Part shown: piece by piece, positions 29,842 through 39,405 of the stretch
Numbering within the stretch: position 1 is the first letter of the stretch
How the letters are laid out: each line of letters opens with the position of its first letter
Assembly: GCA_016183065.1 (NCBI GenBank)
Contig: JACPFF010000006.1
Coordinates: 171,578-235,577, forward strand
Origin: Deltaproteobacteria bacterium
GTDB lineage: Bacteria > UBA10199 > GCA-002796325 > JACPFF01
DNA length: 64,000 nucleotides
Direction of reading: 5' to 3'
Program-made: the position numbers and the translations under genes
The notes under the pieces: model-generated
Databases searched by the model: none
Told to the model about the DNA's origin: nothing
The model's input: the letters and a program-made list of their open reading frames with translations, nothing else

Positions 29842-30963
29842 TCATAGGGCAAAAAGGGTCTCGGCATTTTTTCGGGCGGCTTGGCAAAGGATCTCCAGTG
29901 GGAGCCCAAGGATCTCCGCCGTCCGTTGCGCAGTCTGGATGATATACGACGGTTCGTTTCGGCAACCGCGATGCGGGACGGGTGCCAGATAGGGGGCATC
30001 GGTTTCCATCAGGAGGCGGTCATGGGGGATATACTGCAGGGCGTCGTGCAAGGCTTCGGTGCGCCGGAATGTTACCACACCGGGAATCGAGAGATAGAGG
30101 CCAAGATCGAGGGCGCGCCGCGCGAAGGTACGATCACCGGTAAAGCAGTGAATCATGCCACGCATCGGGACGGGGACCCCGCGCAGGATCGCAAAGAGAT
30201 CGTCGATCGCCTCGCGGTGGTGAATCACGTACGGCAACTGATGCTCGACCGCCAGTGCCAGCTGTGCCTCAAAGGCGAGGCGTTGTTTGGCCCGGTCAGC
30301 AACATCATAATGGTAGTCGAGGCCTATTTCACCGACACCGACCACCCGTGGTTGTGCAAAAAATGCGGCGAACGCGCTGATCATCTCTGGCTGAAATCGG
30401 TCGGCATCGTGGGGATGGAGTCCGACGGTGGCAAAGATGTGCGGCTGTGTCGCTGCGAGTGCGACCGCCGCCGTGTTTCCCTCCATGCCGCTCCCGGCCC
30501 CGATCGTGATCAGATCGGTGAGACCGCAGGCCCAGGCGCGGGCAATGACCGCCTCGCGATCCGCATCAAAGGCTGCATCCGTCAGGTGACAGTGGACGTC
30601 TATTACAGGGGCTCGCGTCGCCCCCCCAACGGGCAAAGCCCGTTGGGTCCCCCCCTCTCGCGCGCTGTGCGCGCTGGGGAAATTCTCACACGGGGCTCGC
30701 GTCCCCTCCGGCTCACGCCTGCGGGGACTTCCTCGTCCACCCAGCTTCGCTGGGTCCCCGGGGTCAAGGCCCAGCTGTGCTGGGCCGCGAAGCACAGTCG
30801 AAGACTGTGCGGAGTGTAATAGAGTCCCCCCCTCGCGCGCGCGGTGCGCGCTGGGGAAATTCTCACACGGGGCTCGCGTCCCCTCCGGCTCCGCCTCCGG
30901 AACTTTTGTGGTGCGCTCCCTCATGCCAGTTGCTCCGCTGCATAAAAAAAAGGAACGATGCAC
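29842..30963 (-). CDS. TatD-family metal-dependent hydrolase (N-terminal extension encoded by repeats)
   Basis: VIDVHCHLTDAAFD, VGLHPHD, GEIGLDYHYD, HCFTGD, METDAPYLAPVPHRG; TatD homology begins just after the 30.6-30.9 kb repeat array. Confidence 0.9.
   Translation of the reverse strand: MHRSFFLCSGATGMRERTTKVPEAEPEGTRAPCENFPSAHRAREGGTLLHSAQSSTVLRGPAQLGLDPGDPAKLGGRGSPRRREPEGTRAPCENFPSAHSAREGGTQRALPVGGATRAPVIDVHCHLTDAAFDADREAVIARAWACGLTDLITIGAGSGMEGNTAAVALAATQPHIFATVGLHPHDADRFQPEMISAFAAFFAQPRVVGVGEIGLDYHYDVADRAKQRLAFEAQLALAVEHQLPYVIHHREAIDDLFAILRGVPVPMRGMIHCFTGDRTFARRALDLGLYLSIPGVVTFRRTEALHDALQYIPHDRLLMETDAPYLAPVPHRGCRNEPSYIIQTAQRTAEILGLPLEILCQAARKNAETLFAL
30598..30905 (+). repeat. Hairpin-mosaic repeat copy E (compound)
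   Basis: Contains all modules; GGGGAAATTCTCACACGGGGCTCGCGTCCCCTCCGGCTC occurs twice within it. Confidence 0.9.
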
Positions 30964-30989
30964 GAAATGTCATCGTTCCCTTTTTTTTC
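30943..30989 (-). terminator. Terminator after HU gene (bidirectional-looking)
   Basis: A-run, GGAACGATG-N10-CATCGTTCC perfect stem, T-run. Confidence 0.85.
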
Positions 30990-31005
30990 GTACACTGCAA
31001 AAAAG

Positions 31006-31278
31006 TTATGCAACCCAATCCTTCAATTGTTTCCCCGGCTTGAATTTCGCGACATGTGCGGCCTTGATGTTGATTTCGGCCCCCGTCTGCGGATTGCGAC
31101 CCTTGCGTGCGCGCCGCTTGGCAACGTAGAACGTGCCAAACCCGGTCAGGGTAATCTTATCTTTCCGCTTCATGCACTTTCCGAGCTGATTCAGTGTGGC
31201 ATTCAACACACGCTCTGCTGTGGCCTTCGAGGTCCTACAGTCTTTCGCGATACATGCGATGAGATCGGCTTTCGTCAT
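31006..31278 (-). CDS. HU/IHF-family DNA-binding protein
   Basis: MTKADLIACIA...ITLTGFGTFYVAKRRARKGRNPQTGAEINI. Confidence 0.95.
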   Translation of the reverse strand: MTKADLIACIAKDCRTSKATAERVLNATLNQLGKCMKRKDKITLTGFGTFYVAKRRARKGRNPQTGAEINIKAAHVAKFKPGKQLKDWVA

Positions 31279-31542
31279 TGGCTTCACCCCCTTTCTTGCG
31301 TCAGTCCGTTGTGATCACAATGTGCATCCCCATGACAGACAACGAGTCGCAACGTATACCTCCCGCAAACGCATGTCAAATGCAAAACTGCGGGTTATCC
31401 GTTTTCACATCGATACCAGGACATTTCCCGGTGCGTCGCATGCCACCACGGTGCGCATTTTCATTGACCCCATCACGGCATCGGGGCATATTCCGCCGGA
31501 AAAGCAGCCTGAATCGGTGTTTCCTGTGTGGAGGATGGTGGC

Positions 31543-33972
31543 ATGGTGCAATCGGCGGAAGTCATTCCGATCAACATCGAAGACGAGATGCGGGGATCGT
31601 ATCTCGATTATGCCATGAGTGTGATCATCGGTCGCGCCATCCCCGATGTCCGCGATGGTTTCAAGCCGGTCCATCGACGCATCCTCTATGCGATGTATCG
31701 CGAAGGGATTCTCTCGAACAAGCGCTTCACGAAGTGCGCGGGCGTGGTCGGGGAAGTACTCAAAAAATATCATCCCCATGGCGATGCCGCGGTCTACGAT
31801 ACATTGGTCCGTTTGGCACAAGATTGGAACATGCGCTACCCGCTCATTGAGGGGCAGGGGAATTTCGGGAGTATCGACGGGGATTCGGCCGCAGCCTATC
31901 GGTACACCGAGTGCCGGTTGACCAAATTGGCCGAGGAGATGCTTGCGGATATCGACAAGGAAACGGTCGATTTCCAGCCCAATTTTGATGCCTCGACTGA
32001 GGAACCGATCGTGTTGCCCTCCAAAGTGCCGAACCTCATCCTGAATGGCTCCGATGGGATTGCGGTGGGGATGGCCACAAAAATTCCTCCCCACAACTTG
32101 ACGGAGATTGTCACTGCGCTCTTGACCCTGATCGACCGTCCAGACATCTCCACGAAAGAATTGATGCGCCATGTCCCGGGGCCCGATTTTCCGACAGGGG
32201 CCTTCATTTATGGCACAGAGGGGATTCGTGACGCCTATGAGAGCGGAAAGGGTGTCATCCGGATGCGCGCGCGCGCCGTGGTGGAGCCGATCGCCAAGGG
32301 CGATCGGGAACAGATTATCGTCACAGAGATTCCCTTTCAGGTCAACAAGGCCCGGCTGATTGAACGGATTGCGGAACTCGTGCAGGAGGGGAAAATCGAG
32401 GGTGTGGCGGATATTCGCGACGAATCCGATCGGGACGGGATGCGCATCGTCATTGAGCTGAAACGGAGCACTGTGGCGGGGGTGATTCTCAATCAACTCT
32501 ACAAACATACCGCCATGGAGTCGTCCTTCGGCGTGATCATGCTGATGATTGTCAATCAGCAGCCAAAGGTCCTCAGCCTGCGAGACCTGCTCCAACAGTT
32601 CATCGACCACCGTCGGGAAGTGGTCGTCCGACGCACGGCCTTCGAGTTGCGGCAGGCCGAGCACCGGGCGCACATCCTGGAGGGGCTCAAGATCGCGGTC
32701 GAAAATATCGATGCGGTCATTGCGCTCATCAAAAAAGCGAAATCCCCCGATGAAGCGCGCCTGGAGTTGATGCGTCAATTTGCACTGAGTGAGGTGCAGG
32801 CCCAGGCCATTCTGGAGATGCGGCTCCAGCGGTTGACCGGTCTTGAACGTCAGAAAATCCTCGACGAATACGCCGAGGTCCTGGGGCTGATCAAGCGGCT
32901 GAAGGCGATTCTGGCCGATGAACGACTCGTCTTCCAGATTATCCGGGAGGAGTTGCGCGCACTACGGACGAACTTCGGCGATGAACGACGGACAGAGATT
33001 GTGGCCCGTTCAGAGGAACTCTCGGTCGAGGACTTGATCCAGGAAGAGGACATGGTCGTCACGGTCTCCCACGGCGGGGCGATCAAGCGTAATCCCATCA
33101 GTATCTATCGGGCACAACGGCGTGGTGGGCAGGGGAAGCGGGGGATGACGACGGGCGAGGAGGATTTTGTCGAATCGCTCTTCGTGGCCTCGACGCATCA
33201 TTATCTGCTCGTCTTTTCCAGTGCCGGGCGACTCTATTGGCTCAAGGTCCACGAAGTGCCGCAGATTGGTCGCACGGCCAAGGGGAAATCGATCACCAAC
33301 CTCATCCAGATGCCGGCGACGGAACATGTGGCCGCCATCCTTCCCATTCGCGAGTTCACCGACGACGCGTATGTCTTCATGGCGACGGCCGCGGGCGTTG
33401 TCAAAAAGACGGCGCTGACCGAGTTTAGCCGCCCGCGTGCGGGCGGTATTATTGCGCTCACCATCGAGGAGGGGGACCAGCTCATTGCCGCACAGGTCAC
33501 GACCGGGACGCAGGACATGCTCCTCAGCACGCAATCGGGGCAGGCCATCCGCTTTCCCGAGTCCGACGTCCGTCCCATGGGGCGCACGGCCATGGGCGTC
33601 ATTGGCATTCGTCTGGCAAAAAACGATCGCGTAGTGAGCATGGAAACCTTACAGGAAAAGGCGATGGTCTTGACCGTCACGGCCAACGGCTTTGGCAAGC
33701 GGACCGCACTGGACGAATACCGGACGCAGAGTCGCGGGGGATCGGGGACCATCACGATCAAGACCAATGATCGGAATGGCCCTGTGGTGGCAGTGTATCA
33801 GGTCAATGATACCGATGACATTATGCTGGTGAGCAATAAAGGGAAGATAATCCGGACCGATGTGCAGAACATCTCGGTACAGGGACGGAATACTCAGGGG
33901 GTGCGGATCTTCACGCTGACCTCAGGCGAAAAGGTGGCGTCGGTTGCCAAACTGGCCGAGAAGGAAGAATAG
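31543..33972 (+). CDS. gyrA: DNA gyrase subunit A
   Basis: AMSVIIGRAIPDVRDGFKPVHRRILYAM, YHPHGDAAVYDTLVRLAQDW, GyrA-box QRRGGQGKRG. Confidence 0.96.
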   Translation: MVQSAEVIPINIEDEMRGSYLDYAMSVIIGRAIPDVRDGFKPVHRRILYAMYREGILSNKRFTKCAGVVGEVLKKYHPHGDAAVYDTLVRLAQDWNMRYPLIEGQGNFGSIDGDSAAAYRYTECRLTKLAEEMLADIDKETVDFQPNFDASTEEPIVLPSKVPNLILNGSDGIAVGMATKIPPHNLTEIVTALLTLIDRPDISTKELMRHVPGPDFPTGAFIYGTEGIRDAYESGKGVIRMRARAVVEPIAKGDREQIIVTEIPFQVNKARLIERIAELVQEGKIEGVADIRDESDRDGMRIVIELKRSTVAGVILNQLYKHTAMESSFGVIMLMIVNQQPKVLSLRDLLQQFIDHRREVVVRRTAFELRQAEHRAHILEGLKIAVENIDAVIALIKKAKSPDEARLELMRQFALSEVQAQAILEMRLQRLTGLERQKILDEYAEVLGLIKRLKAILADERLVFQIIREELRALRTNFGDERRTEIVARSEELSVEDLIQEEDMVVTVSHGGAIKRNPISIYRAQRRGGQGKRGMTTGEEDFVESLFVASTHHYLLVFSSAGRLYWLKVHEVPQIGRTAKGKSITNLIQMPATEHVAAILPIREFTDDAYVFMATAAGVVKKTALTEFSRPRAGGIIALTIEEGDQLIAAQVTTGTQDMLLSTQSGQAIRFPESDVRPMGRTAMGVIGIRLAKNDRVVSMETLQEKAMVLTVTANGFGKRTALDEYRTQSRGGSGTITIKTNDRNGPVVAVYQVNDTDDIMLVSNKGKIIRTDVQNISVQGRNTQGVRIFTLTSGEKVASVAKLAEKEE

Positions 33973-33988
33973 CGAGTCGAGGCGAGGG

Positions 33989-34786
33989 ATGGTGTCGGGA
34001 AACAAAAGTGTCCAGCGGTTCGTCTATTTTTTTAAGGAGAACATGATGTCGTATGCGCCGGTGTTGTACTGGAAGGTCGGCAACATGGTGGGGGGAGTCG
34101 AGACGGAAGTGCGCTTGCTTCCTGCGCTGTGCGATCGCGACGCACTGGCTGTCGATATCGGTGGAAATTTTGGCATGTATACAACGTTTATGGCAGCACA
34201 CGCGAAAGAGTGTGTCGTGTTTGAACCGCTGCCACATTTGGCGAGTGTTTTGGTACGTGGGTTTCGCGGAAGGAACGTCCGTGTGGAAGACGTGGCCCTG
34301 TCAAATGGGGAGGGCCGTGCCACTCTTCGGATGCCCCGCTACGAAATGGGCCATAGTACCATCGAACCGCAGAATGCTGTCGATACACATATCAAAATCC
34401 CTGATACTATCGAAACGATGACTGTTGAAAAACGGACGCTCGATTCTTACGCGTTGCAGCCCGTGGCATTCTTGAAAATTGATGTCGAGGGCCATGAGCC
34501 AGAAGTGTTGGAAGGAAGCGAACAGACGATTCGCGCCGGATTACCCGCTATCCTGATTGAGCTGGAAAATCGGCATCGGACGGGCGTGGTGGACCACGTT
34601 TTTGCGCGGCTGACACAGCGCGGATATTCCGGATTTGTTTTTCATGATGCACACCTGATTCCCGTCACAGGTCTTCATCCTGTGGTACGCAATTATCTCT
34701 TTTTGCATGCATCGAAACGGGAGCGGATCCGCCAGGCCCTGACACAGCGCGGTATTTTCGTGAATGGACAGGGGCGATGTGTCTGA
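33989..34786 (+). CDS. FkbM-family methyltransferase
   Basis: AVDIGGNFGMYTTFMA...VVFEPLPH...FLKIDVEGHEPEVLEG. Confidence 0.85.
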   Translation: MVSGNKSVQRFVYFFKENMMSYAPVLYWKVGNMVGGVETEVRLLPALCDRDALAVDIGGNFGMYTTFMAAHAKECVVFEPLPHLASVLVRGFRGRNVRVEDVALSNGEGRATLRMPRYEMGHSTIEPQNAVDTHIKIPDTIETMTVEKRTLDSYALQPVAFLKIDVEGHEPEVLEGSEQTIRAGLPAILIELENRHRTGVVDHVFARLTQRGYSGFVFHDAHLIPVTGLHPVVRNYLFLHASKRERIRQALTQRGIFVNGQGRCV

Positions 34787-35892
34787 TGTTGTCGTGTCGA
34801 CGTGTTGCATTCAGTCTTTGTCTTCTCGGCAGCCTCGCGTGTTCCTCGCGTATTGACCGTGCCATTGCCCGGGCCGATGAGTTGCGTGGGACGCAGCAAT
34901 ACGATGCCGCGCTGCAGGCGTACCAGCAGGTGTTGCAACGCTATCATGAACCGAAAGTGGCGGAAGTGTTGCTCCGAGTCGCGGACCTCTACCAATATAA
35001 TCTGCAGGATACCGCGGGGGCGCGCGCGACGTATCGGCGGATTACCGAAGAATGGCCGTGGCAACCGGCAACGGTCACGGCGTATCTGCGGCTCGCCGAT
35101 TTGGCCGAGACCGCGCGCGACGTGTCGGGGACGATTGAGCCGCTGGAGGCGATTTTGCGCTATTTTCCCGCCTATCCCGAACGGGACCAGTTGCGGCATC
35201 GCATTGGCGCTGCCTATCTGAGGGCCAAGAATTATCCGCAGGCCCGGATCGAATTGACACAGCTTCTGGGCAAAGAGGATCTCATTCCCGACGTCCGTGT
35301 GCTTGTCCTCTTTGACCTGGCCGAGGCCTTTTTGATGGATGCCCAACCCGAGGCGGCGATTCCCTACTATCGACAATTGCAAGACACCTTCCCGGAACAT
35401 CCGCTGGCCGAGCGCGCACGGGCACAGGAGGTGGCCTGTTATGAAGATCTTGGAGAGATGGGGATGGTGCGGCAGTTGCAGGGACAATCAGTCGTGCGTC
35501 ATGGGAAGGGATTGTCTGTGATTCAGATACATCCCGAGTCGCCGCATTCGGTGCGTGTGACCGTGGAGATTGCCGCAACAGAGCGAGAACGGACACGGGG
35601 GTTGATGCACCGCGAGCATCTGCCGGCGGGACACGGGATGTGGTTTGTGATGCCCAAACCAACCACGACCCCTTTTTGGATGAAAGAGACCCCACTGTCG
35701 CTGGACCTCATTTTCATCGATGCGGCATTACGCGTGGTGGATGTGATTCACAGCGCCACTCCACGTTCTGAGACGCCGCTCAAGCCGCAAGTCCCCTATC
35801 AGTATGTGCTGGAAGTGCCGGCCGGCTTTGCCGCAGCCCATCACGTGCAGCGTGGGTCGCGGATTGCGGGACCGAAGCCGCTCGCTCCATAA
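34777..35892 (+). CDS. Lipoprotein with TPR-like repeats fused to DUF192 domain
   Basis: LLGSLACSS lipobox-like; TPR-like helices; ERERTRGLMHREHLPAGHGMWFVMPKPTTTPFWMKETPLSLDLIFID. Confidence 0.8.
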   Translation: MCLMLSCRRVAFSLCLLGSLACSSRIDRAIARADELRGTQQYDAALQAYQQVLQRYHEPKVAEVLLRVADLYQYNLQDTAGARATYRRITEEWPWQPATVTAYLRLADLAETARDVSGTIEPLEAILRYFPAYPERDQLRHRIGAAYLRAKNYPQARIELTQLLGKEDLIPDVRVLVLFDLAEAFLMDAQPEAAIPYYRQLQDTFPEHPLAERARAQEVACYEDLGEMGMVRQLQGQSVVRHGKGLSVIQIHPESPHSVRVTVEIAATERERTRGLMHREHLPAGHGMWFVMPKPTTTPFWMKETPLSLDLIFIDAALRVVDVIHSATPRSETPLKPQVPYQYVLEVPAGFAAAHHVQRGSRIAGPKPLAP

Positions 35893-36020
35893 TGCGGCGG
35901 CGTCAGTTTTTTCTGGGACTTTACTCGTCACATCGTTTTCGCTAAGGAGCACCCCGCGTACTGGGGAGGTCACAAATGCCGCACGCTGCTCTACACGGGG
36001 GACATGTCTCAGGACTGGCG

Positions 36021-36803
36021 ATGACGCACCGAAAAGACGCCTGGTGGATTGCCCCGTTCCTGACAGTCCTCGGCTTTGGCGCATTCATTGTCTATACCAC
36101 ATGGGCGGCGTTGCAGGGCGAACATTACTGGTATGGCTCGTATCTCTCGCCGTTTTATTCACCGCTCCTCTTTATTGATTCCTCTGCCGCAGGCGCGGCG
36201 CCACTGGAACATGCGTGGTTTGGCAGTTGGCCCACGTGGTGGCCGGCAATGCTTCCTTCCTCGCCAGCCCTCTTTATACTGATGTTTCCCGGGGTGTTTC
36301 GCTTTACCTGTTATTATTACCGCAAGGCCTATTATCGATCGTTTGTCGGCACGCCGCCCGCATGTGCGGTTGGGGCCCTGCCACGCAAGAGCTATCTGGG
36401 GGAGACGGCCCTGCTCCTCTTTCAAAATTTCCATCGCTACGCCCTCTATCCGGCGATCGCCTTTGTCTTCATCCTTTATTATGATGCGGTCCTGGCCTTT
36501 TTCCATGATGGGAGATTTGGCATCGGCGTTGGGACGGTCATCTTGCTGACCAACGCCACGCTGTTGGGGTGTTATACCTTTGGCTGCCATTCCTTTCGTC
36601 ATCTCGTGGGCGGGCGGCTCAACTGCTTCTCGTGCGACAAGCAAACGCAGCTCCGTTATGGGACCTGGAAACGCGTCAGCTGTCTGAATGAGCGGCACAT
36701 GATGTGGGCCTGGATCAGTCTCTTTTGGGTCGGTTTCTCAGACCTTTATGTCCGGCTCTGTTCGATGGGAATCATCCACGATTTTAACACCTGGGGATTC
36801 TAG
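36021..36803 (+). CDS. Putative succinate dehydrogenase membrane anchor subunit
   Basis: Polytopic ~260 aa protein immediately upstream of sdhA-sdhB. Confidence 0.65.
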   Translation: MTHRKDAWWIAPFLTVLGFGAFIVYTTWAALQGEHYWYGSYLSPFYSPLLFIDSSAAGAAPLEHAWFGSWPTWWPAMLPSSPALFILMFPGVFRFTCYYYRKAYYRSFVGTPPACAVGALPRKSYLGETALLLFQNFHRYALYPAIAFVFILYYDAVLAFFHDGRFGIGVGTVILLTNATLLGCYTFGCHSFRHLVGGRLNCFSCDKQTQLRYGTWKRVSCLNERHMMWAWISLFWVGFSDLYVRLCSMGIIHDFNTWGF

Positions 36804-36805
36804 CT

Positions 36806-38635
36806 ATGGTCGATATCGCGGAACTACAAACGTTTGAGCACGACGTGGTGGTGATTGGCGCCGGGGGCGCCGGGCTTCGTGCGGCAATCGAATGCTCCCG
36901 GCGGGGACTCAACACGGCGATCGTCTGCAAATCCCTCCTGGGAAAGGCGCACACGGTGATGGCCGAGGGAGGCATGGCTGCGGCGCTTGGGAACGTCGAT
37001 CCGCGTGACAACTGGAAAATCCACTTTCGTGATACCATGCGGGGCGGAAAGTTTCTCAACCAATGGCGCATGGCGGAGCTTCATGCCAAAGAGGCGCCGG
37101 CTCGTGTGAATGAATTGGAAGAGTGGGGTGCGGTGTTTGATCGGGCAAAAAACGGCCTCATCAGTCAGCGCAATTTTGGTGGGCATCGATATCCGCGTCT
37201 CGCGCACGTCGGTGACCGGACCGGCCTCGAAATGATCCGGACATTGCAGGACTATGGCATCCACCAGGGTTTTGCGGTCCATATGGAATGCACCGCGCTT
37301 GACCTGCTGAAAGACGGGGAACGGATCGCGGGGGTCGTGGCCTATTGGCGCGAAAACGGCCGCTTTCTCCTGTTGAAAACCAAGGCCGTGATTCTGGCTA
37401 CGGGCGGTGCCGGCAAGGCCTGGAAGGTCACATCCAATTCATGGGAGTACACCGGCGACGGGCTGGCCATGGCCTATCTCGCGGGCGCCACCCTGATGGA
37501 CATGGAGTTCGTCCAATTCCATCCGACCGGCATGGTCTGGCCGCCATCAGTGCGCGGAACCTTGGTGACAGAAGGTGTGCGGGGTGATGGCGGGATTTTG
37601 CTCAATAATAAACATGAGCGCTTCATGTTCAACTACATTCCGGAACGGTTTGCCCCGGAGACCGCATCAACAGAAGACGAAGCCCGTCGATGGTTGCAGG
37701 GGGACAAAGAGGCGCGACGACCGCCGGAGTTGCTGACGCGCGACGTGGTCGCACGGGCGATTACCTCGGAAGTCAAGGCAGGACGGGGTTCACCGCATGG
37801 TGGTGTCTTTCTCGACATCGCGTCGCAAGTGCCGGCGGACATGATCAAGAAAAAACTGCCGTCGATGTATCACCAGTTCAAGGAATTGGCGAATGTCGAT
37901 ATTACCAAGGAAGCCATGGAAGTGGGGCCGACGACGCACTATTTCATGGGTGGCGTTCAGGTCGACCATGAATCGCAACAGTCCGTGGTGCCGGGATTAT
38001 TTGCCTGCGGCGAGTGTGCGGCGGGCCTTCACGGGGCCAACCGTCTTGGGGGGAATTCGCTTTCGGATCTGCTGGTCTTTGGACGGCGCGCGGGACTCGG
38101 TGCGGCCGATTATGTGGCGTCCATGGCCAGTTTCCCCTGCATTGATGAGGCGCAGGTGCGTCAATCGATGCGTCGTGCGACCGACATCCTGAATCGCGAG
38201 TCGGGAGCGAATCCCTATCTCGTCCACGAAGCCTTGCAAAAGGTGATGAACGACGGCGTCGGCATTGTGCGCAGCGAAGCCGATCTTACGGCAGCCTTGG
38301 CGGGTCTCGAACACGTCAAGCGCGATGTCGAGCGCGTGAAGGCCGATGGCGCCTCGCAATATAATCCCGGCTGGCATGCAGCGCTCGATCTGCGGAACCT
38401 GCTGATTGTGTCCGAGGCGGTGGCACGTGCGGCGTTGATGCGGCAAGAGAGCCGCGGTGGGCATTCGCGCGTCGATCATCCCAACGAAGAGGAAGTGTGG
38501 GGGGAGTATCATATCGTGATCCATCAGGGGCGTAATGGCATGGACGTGGAAAAAGTGCGGCGTGCCGAACCGCCGCGAGAGTTGGCGGCCATTGCCTACG
38601 CCACACTGGAGTCACTGGAGGGGAGCAATGGCTAA
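36806..38635 (+). CDS. sdhA: Succinate dehydrogenase/fumarate reductase flavoprotein subunit
   Basis: VVIGAGGAGLRAAIE, HTVMAEGGMAAALGN, CGECAAGLHGANRLGGNSLSDLLVFGRRAG. Confidence 0.95.
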   Translation: MVDIAELQTFEHDVVVIGAGGAGLRAAIECSRRGLNTAIVCKSLLGKAHTVMAEGGMAAALGNVDPRDNWKIHFRDTMRGGKFLNQWRMAELHAKEAPARVNELEEWGAVFDRAKNGLISQRNFGGHRYPRLAHVGDRTGLEMIRTLQDYGIHQGFAVHMECTALDLLKDGERIAGVVAYWRENGRFLLLKTKAVILATGGAGKAWKVTSNSWEYTGDGLAMAYLAGATLMDMEFVQFHPTGMVWPPSVRGTLVTEGVRGDGGILLNNKHERFMFNYIPERFAPETASTEDEARRWLQGDKEARRPPELLTRDVVARAITSEVKAGRGSPHGGVFLDIASQVPADMIKKKLPSMYHQFKELANVDITKEAMEVGPTTHYFMGGVQVDHESQQSVVPGLFACGECAAGLHGANRLGGNSLSDLLVFGRRAGLGAADYVASMASFPCIDEAQVRQSMRRATDILNRESGANPYLVHEALQKVMNDGVGIVRSEADLTAALAGLEHVKRDVERVKADGASQYNPGWHAALDLRNLLIVSEAVARAALMRQESRGGHSRVDHPNEEEVWGEYHIVIHQGRNGMDVEKVRRAEPPRELAAIAYATLESLEGSNG

Positions 38636-39374
38636 ACGGATCTTCAACATCTGGCGGGGCGATGCCACCGGTGGCCGCTTTGTCGAGTATCACACGGATG
38701 TCGACACCGGCATGGTCGTGCTCGATGTGGTGCATCGGATCCAGGCCGAGCAGGCGGGGGATCTCTCCTGCCGATGGAATTGCAAGGCGGGAAAATGCGG
38801 GTCGTGCAGCATGGAAATCGATGGCAAGCCGCGGTTGGCGTGCATGACACGGATGGACACGTTTTCACCGTCAGCCACCGTTACGTTGCAGCCATTGCGC
38901 GCCTTTCCGATCCTCAAAGATTTGGTGACCGACGTGTCGTGGAATTATCAACAGAATAAACGGATACCGCCGTTCAGGCCGCGTCCCCGCGATGCAGATG
39001 GCCGCTATCGCATGCAACAGATCGACGTCGACCGGATCCAGGAATTTCGCAAGTGCATCGAATGCTTCATGTGTCAGGACGTTTGCCACGTGCTGCGCGA
39101 TCATTCCCGATTCGACACCTTTGTCGGGCCACGATTCATGATTCGGCTGGCCTCACTGGCGATGCATCCGCTTGACGCGCTCGATCGCATCCCCGCGGTG
39201 CGCAAGGAGTTCGGGTCCGGGATGTGCAATATCACGAAGTGCTGTACCGAAGTCTGTCCCGAACAGATCAGTATTACCGACAATGGCATTATTCCGCTGA
39301 AAGAACGTGTTGTGGATCGCTTCTTCGATCCGCTCATGTGGGTGAAACGCAATCTCTTGCGGCGGTCGGCATAG
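38628..39374 (+). CDS. sdhB: Succinate dehydrogenase/fumarate reductase iron-sulfur subunit
   Basis: CRWNCKAGKCGSC, CIECFMCQDVCHV, CNITKCCTEVCPE. Confidence 0.95.
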   Translation: MAKRIFNIWRGDATGGRFVEYHTDVDTGMVVLDVVHRIQAEQAGDLSCRWNCKAGKCGSCSMEIDGKPRLACMTRMDTFSPSATVTLQPLRAFPILKDLVTDVSWNYQQNKRIPPFRPRPRDADGRYRMQQIDVDRIQEFRKCIECFMCQDVCHVLRDHSRFDTFVGPRFMIRLASLAMHPLDALDRIPAVRKEFGSGMCNITKCCTEVCPEQISITDNGIIPLKERVVDRFFDPLMWVKRNLLRRSA

Positions 39375-39405
39375 AGACGCGCGAAAGTGCAACGAGGAGC
39401 ATGGC

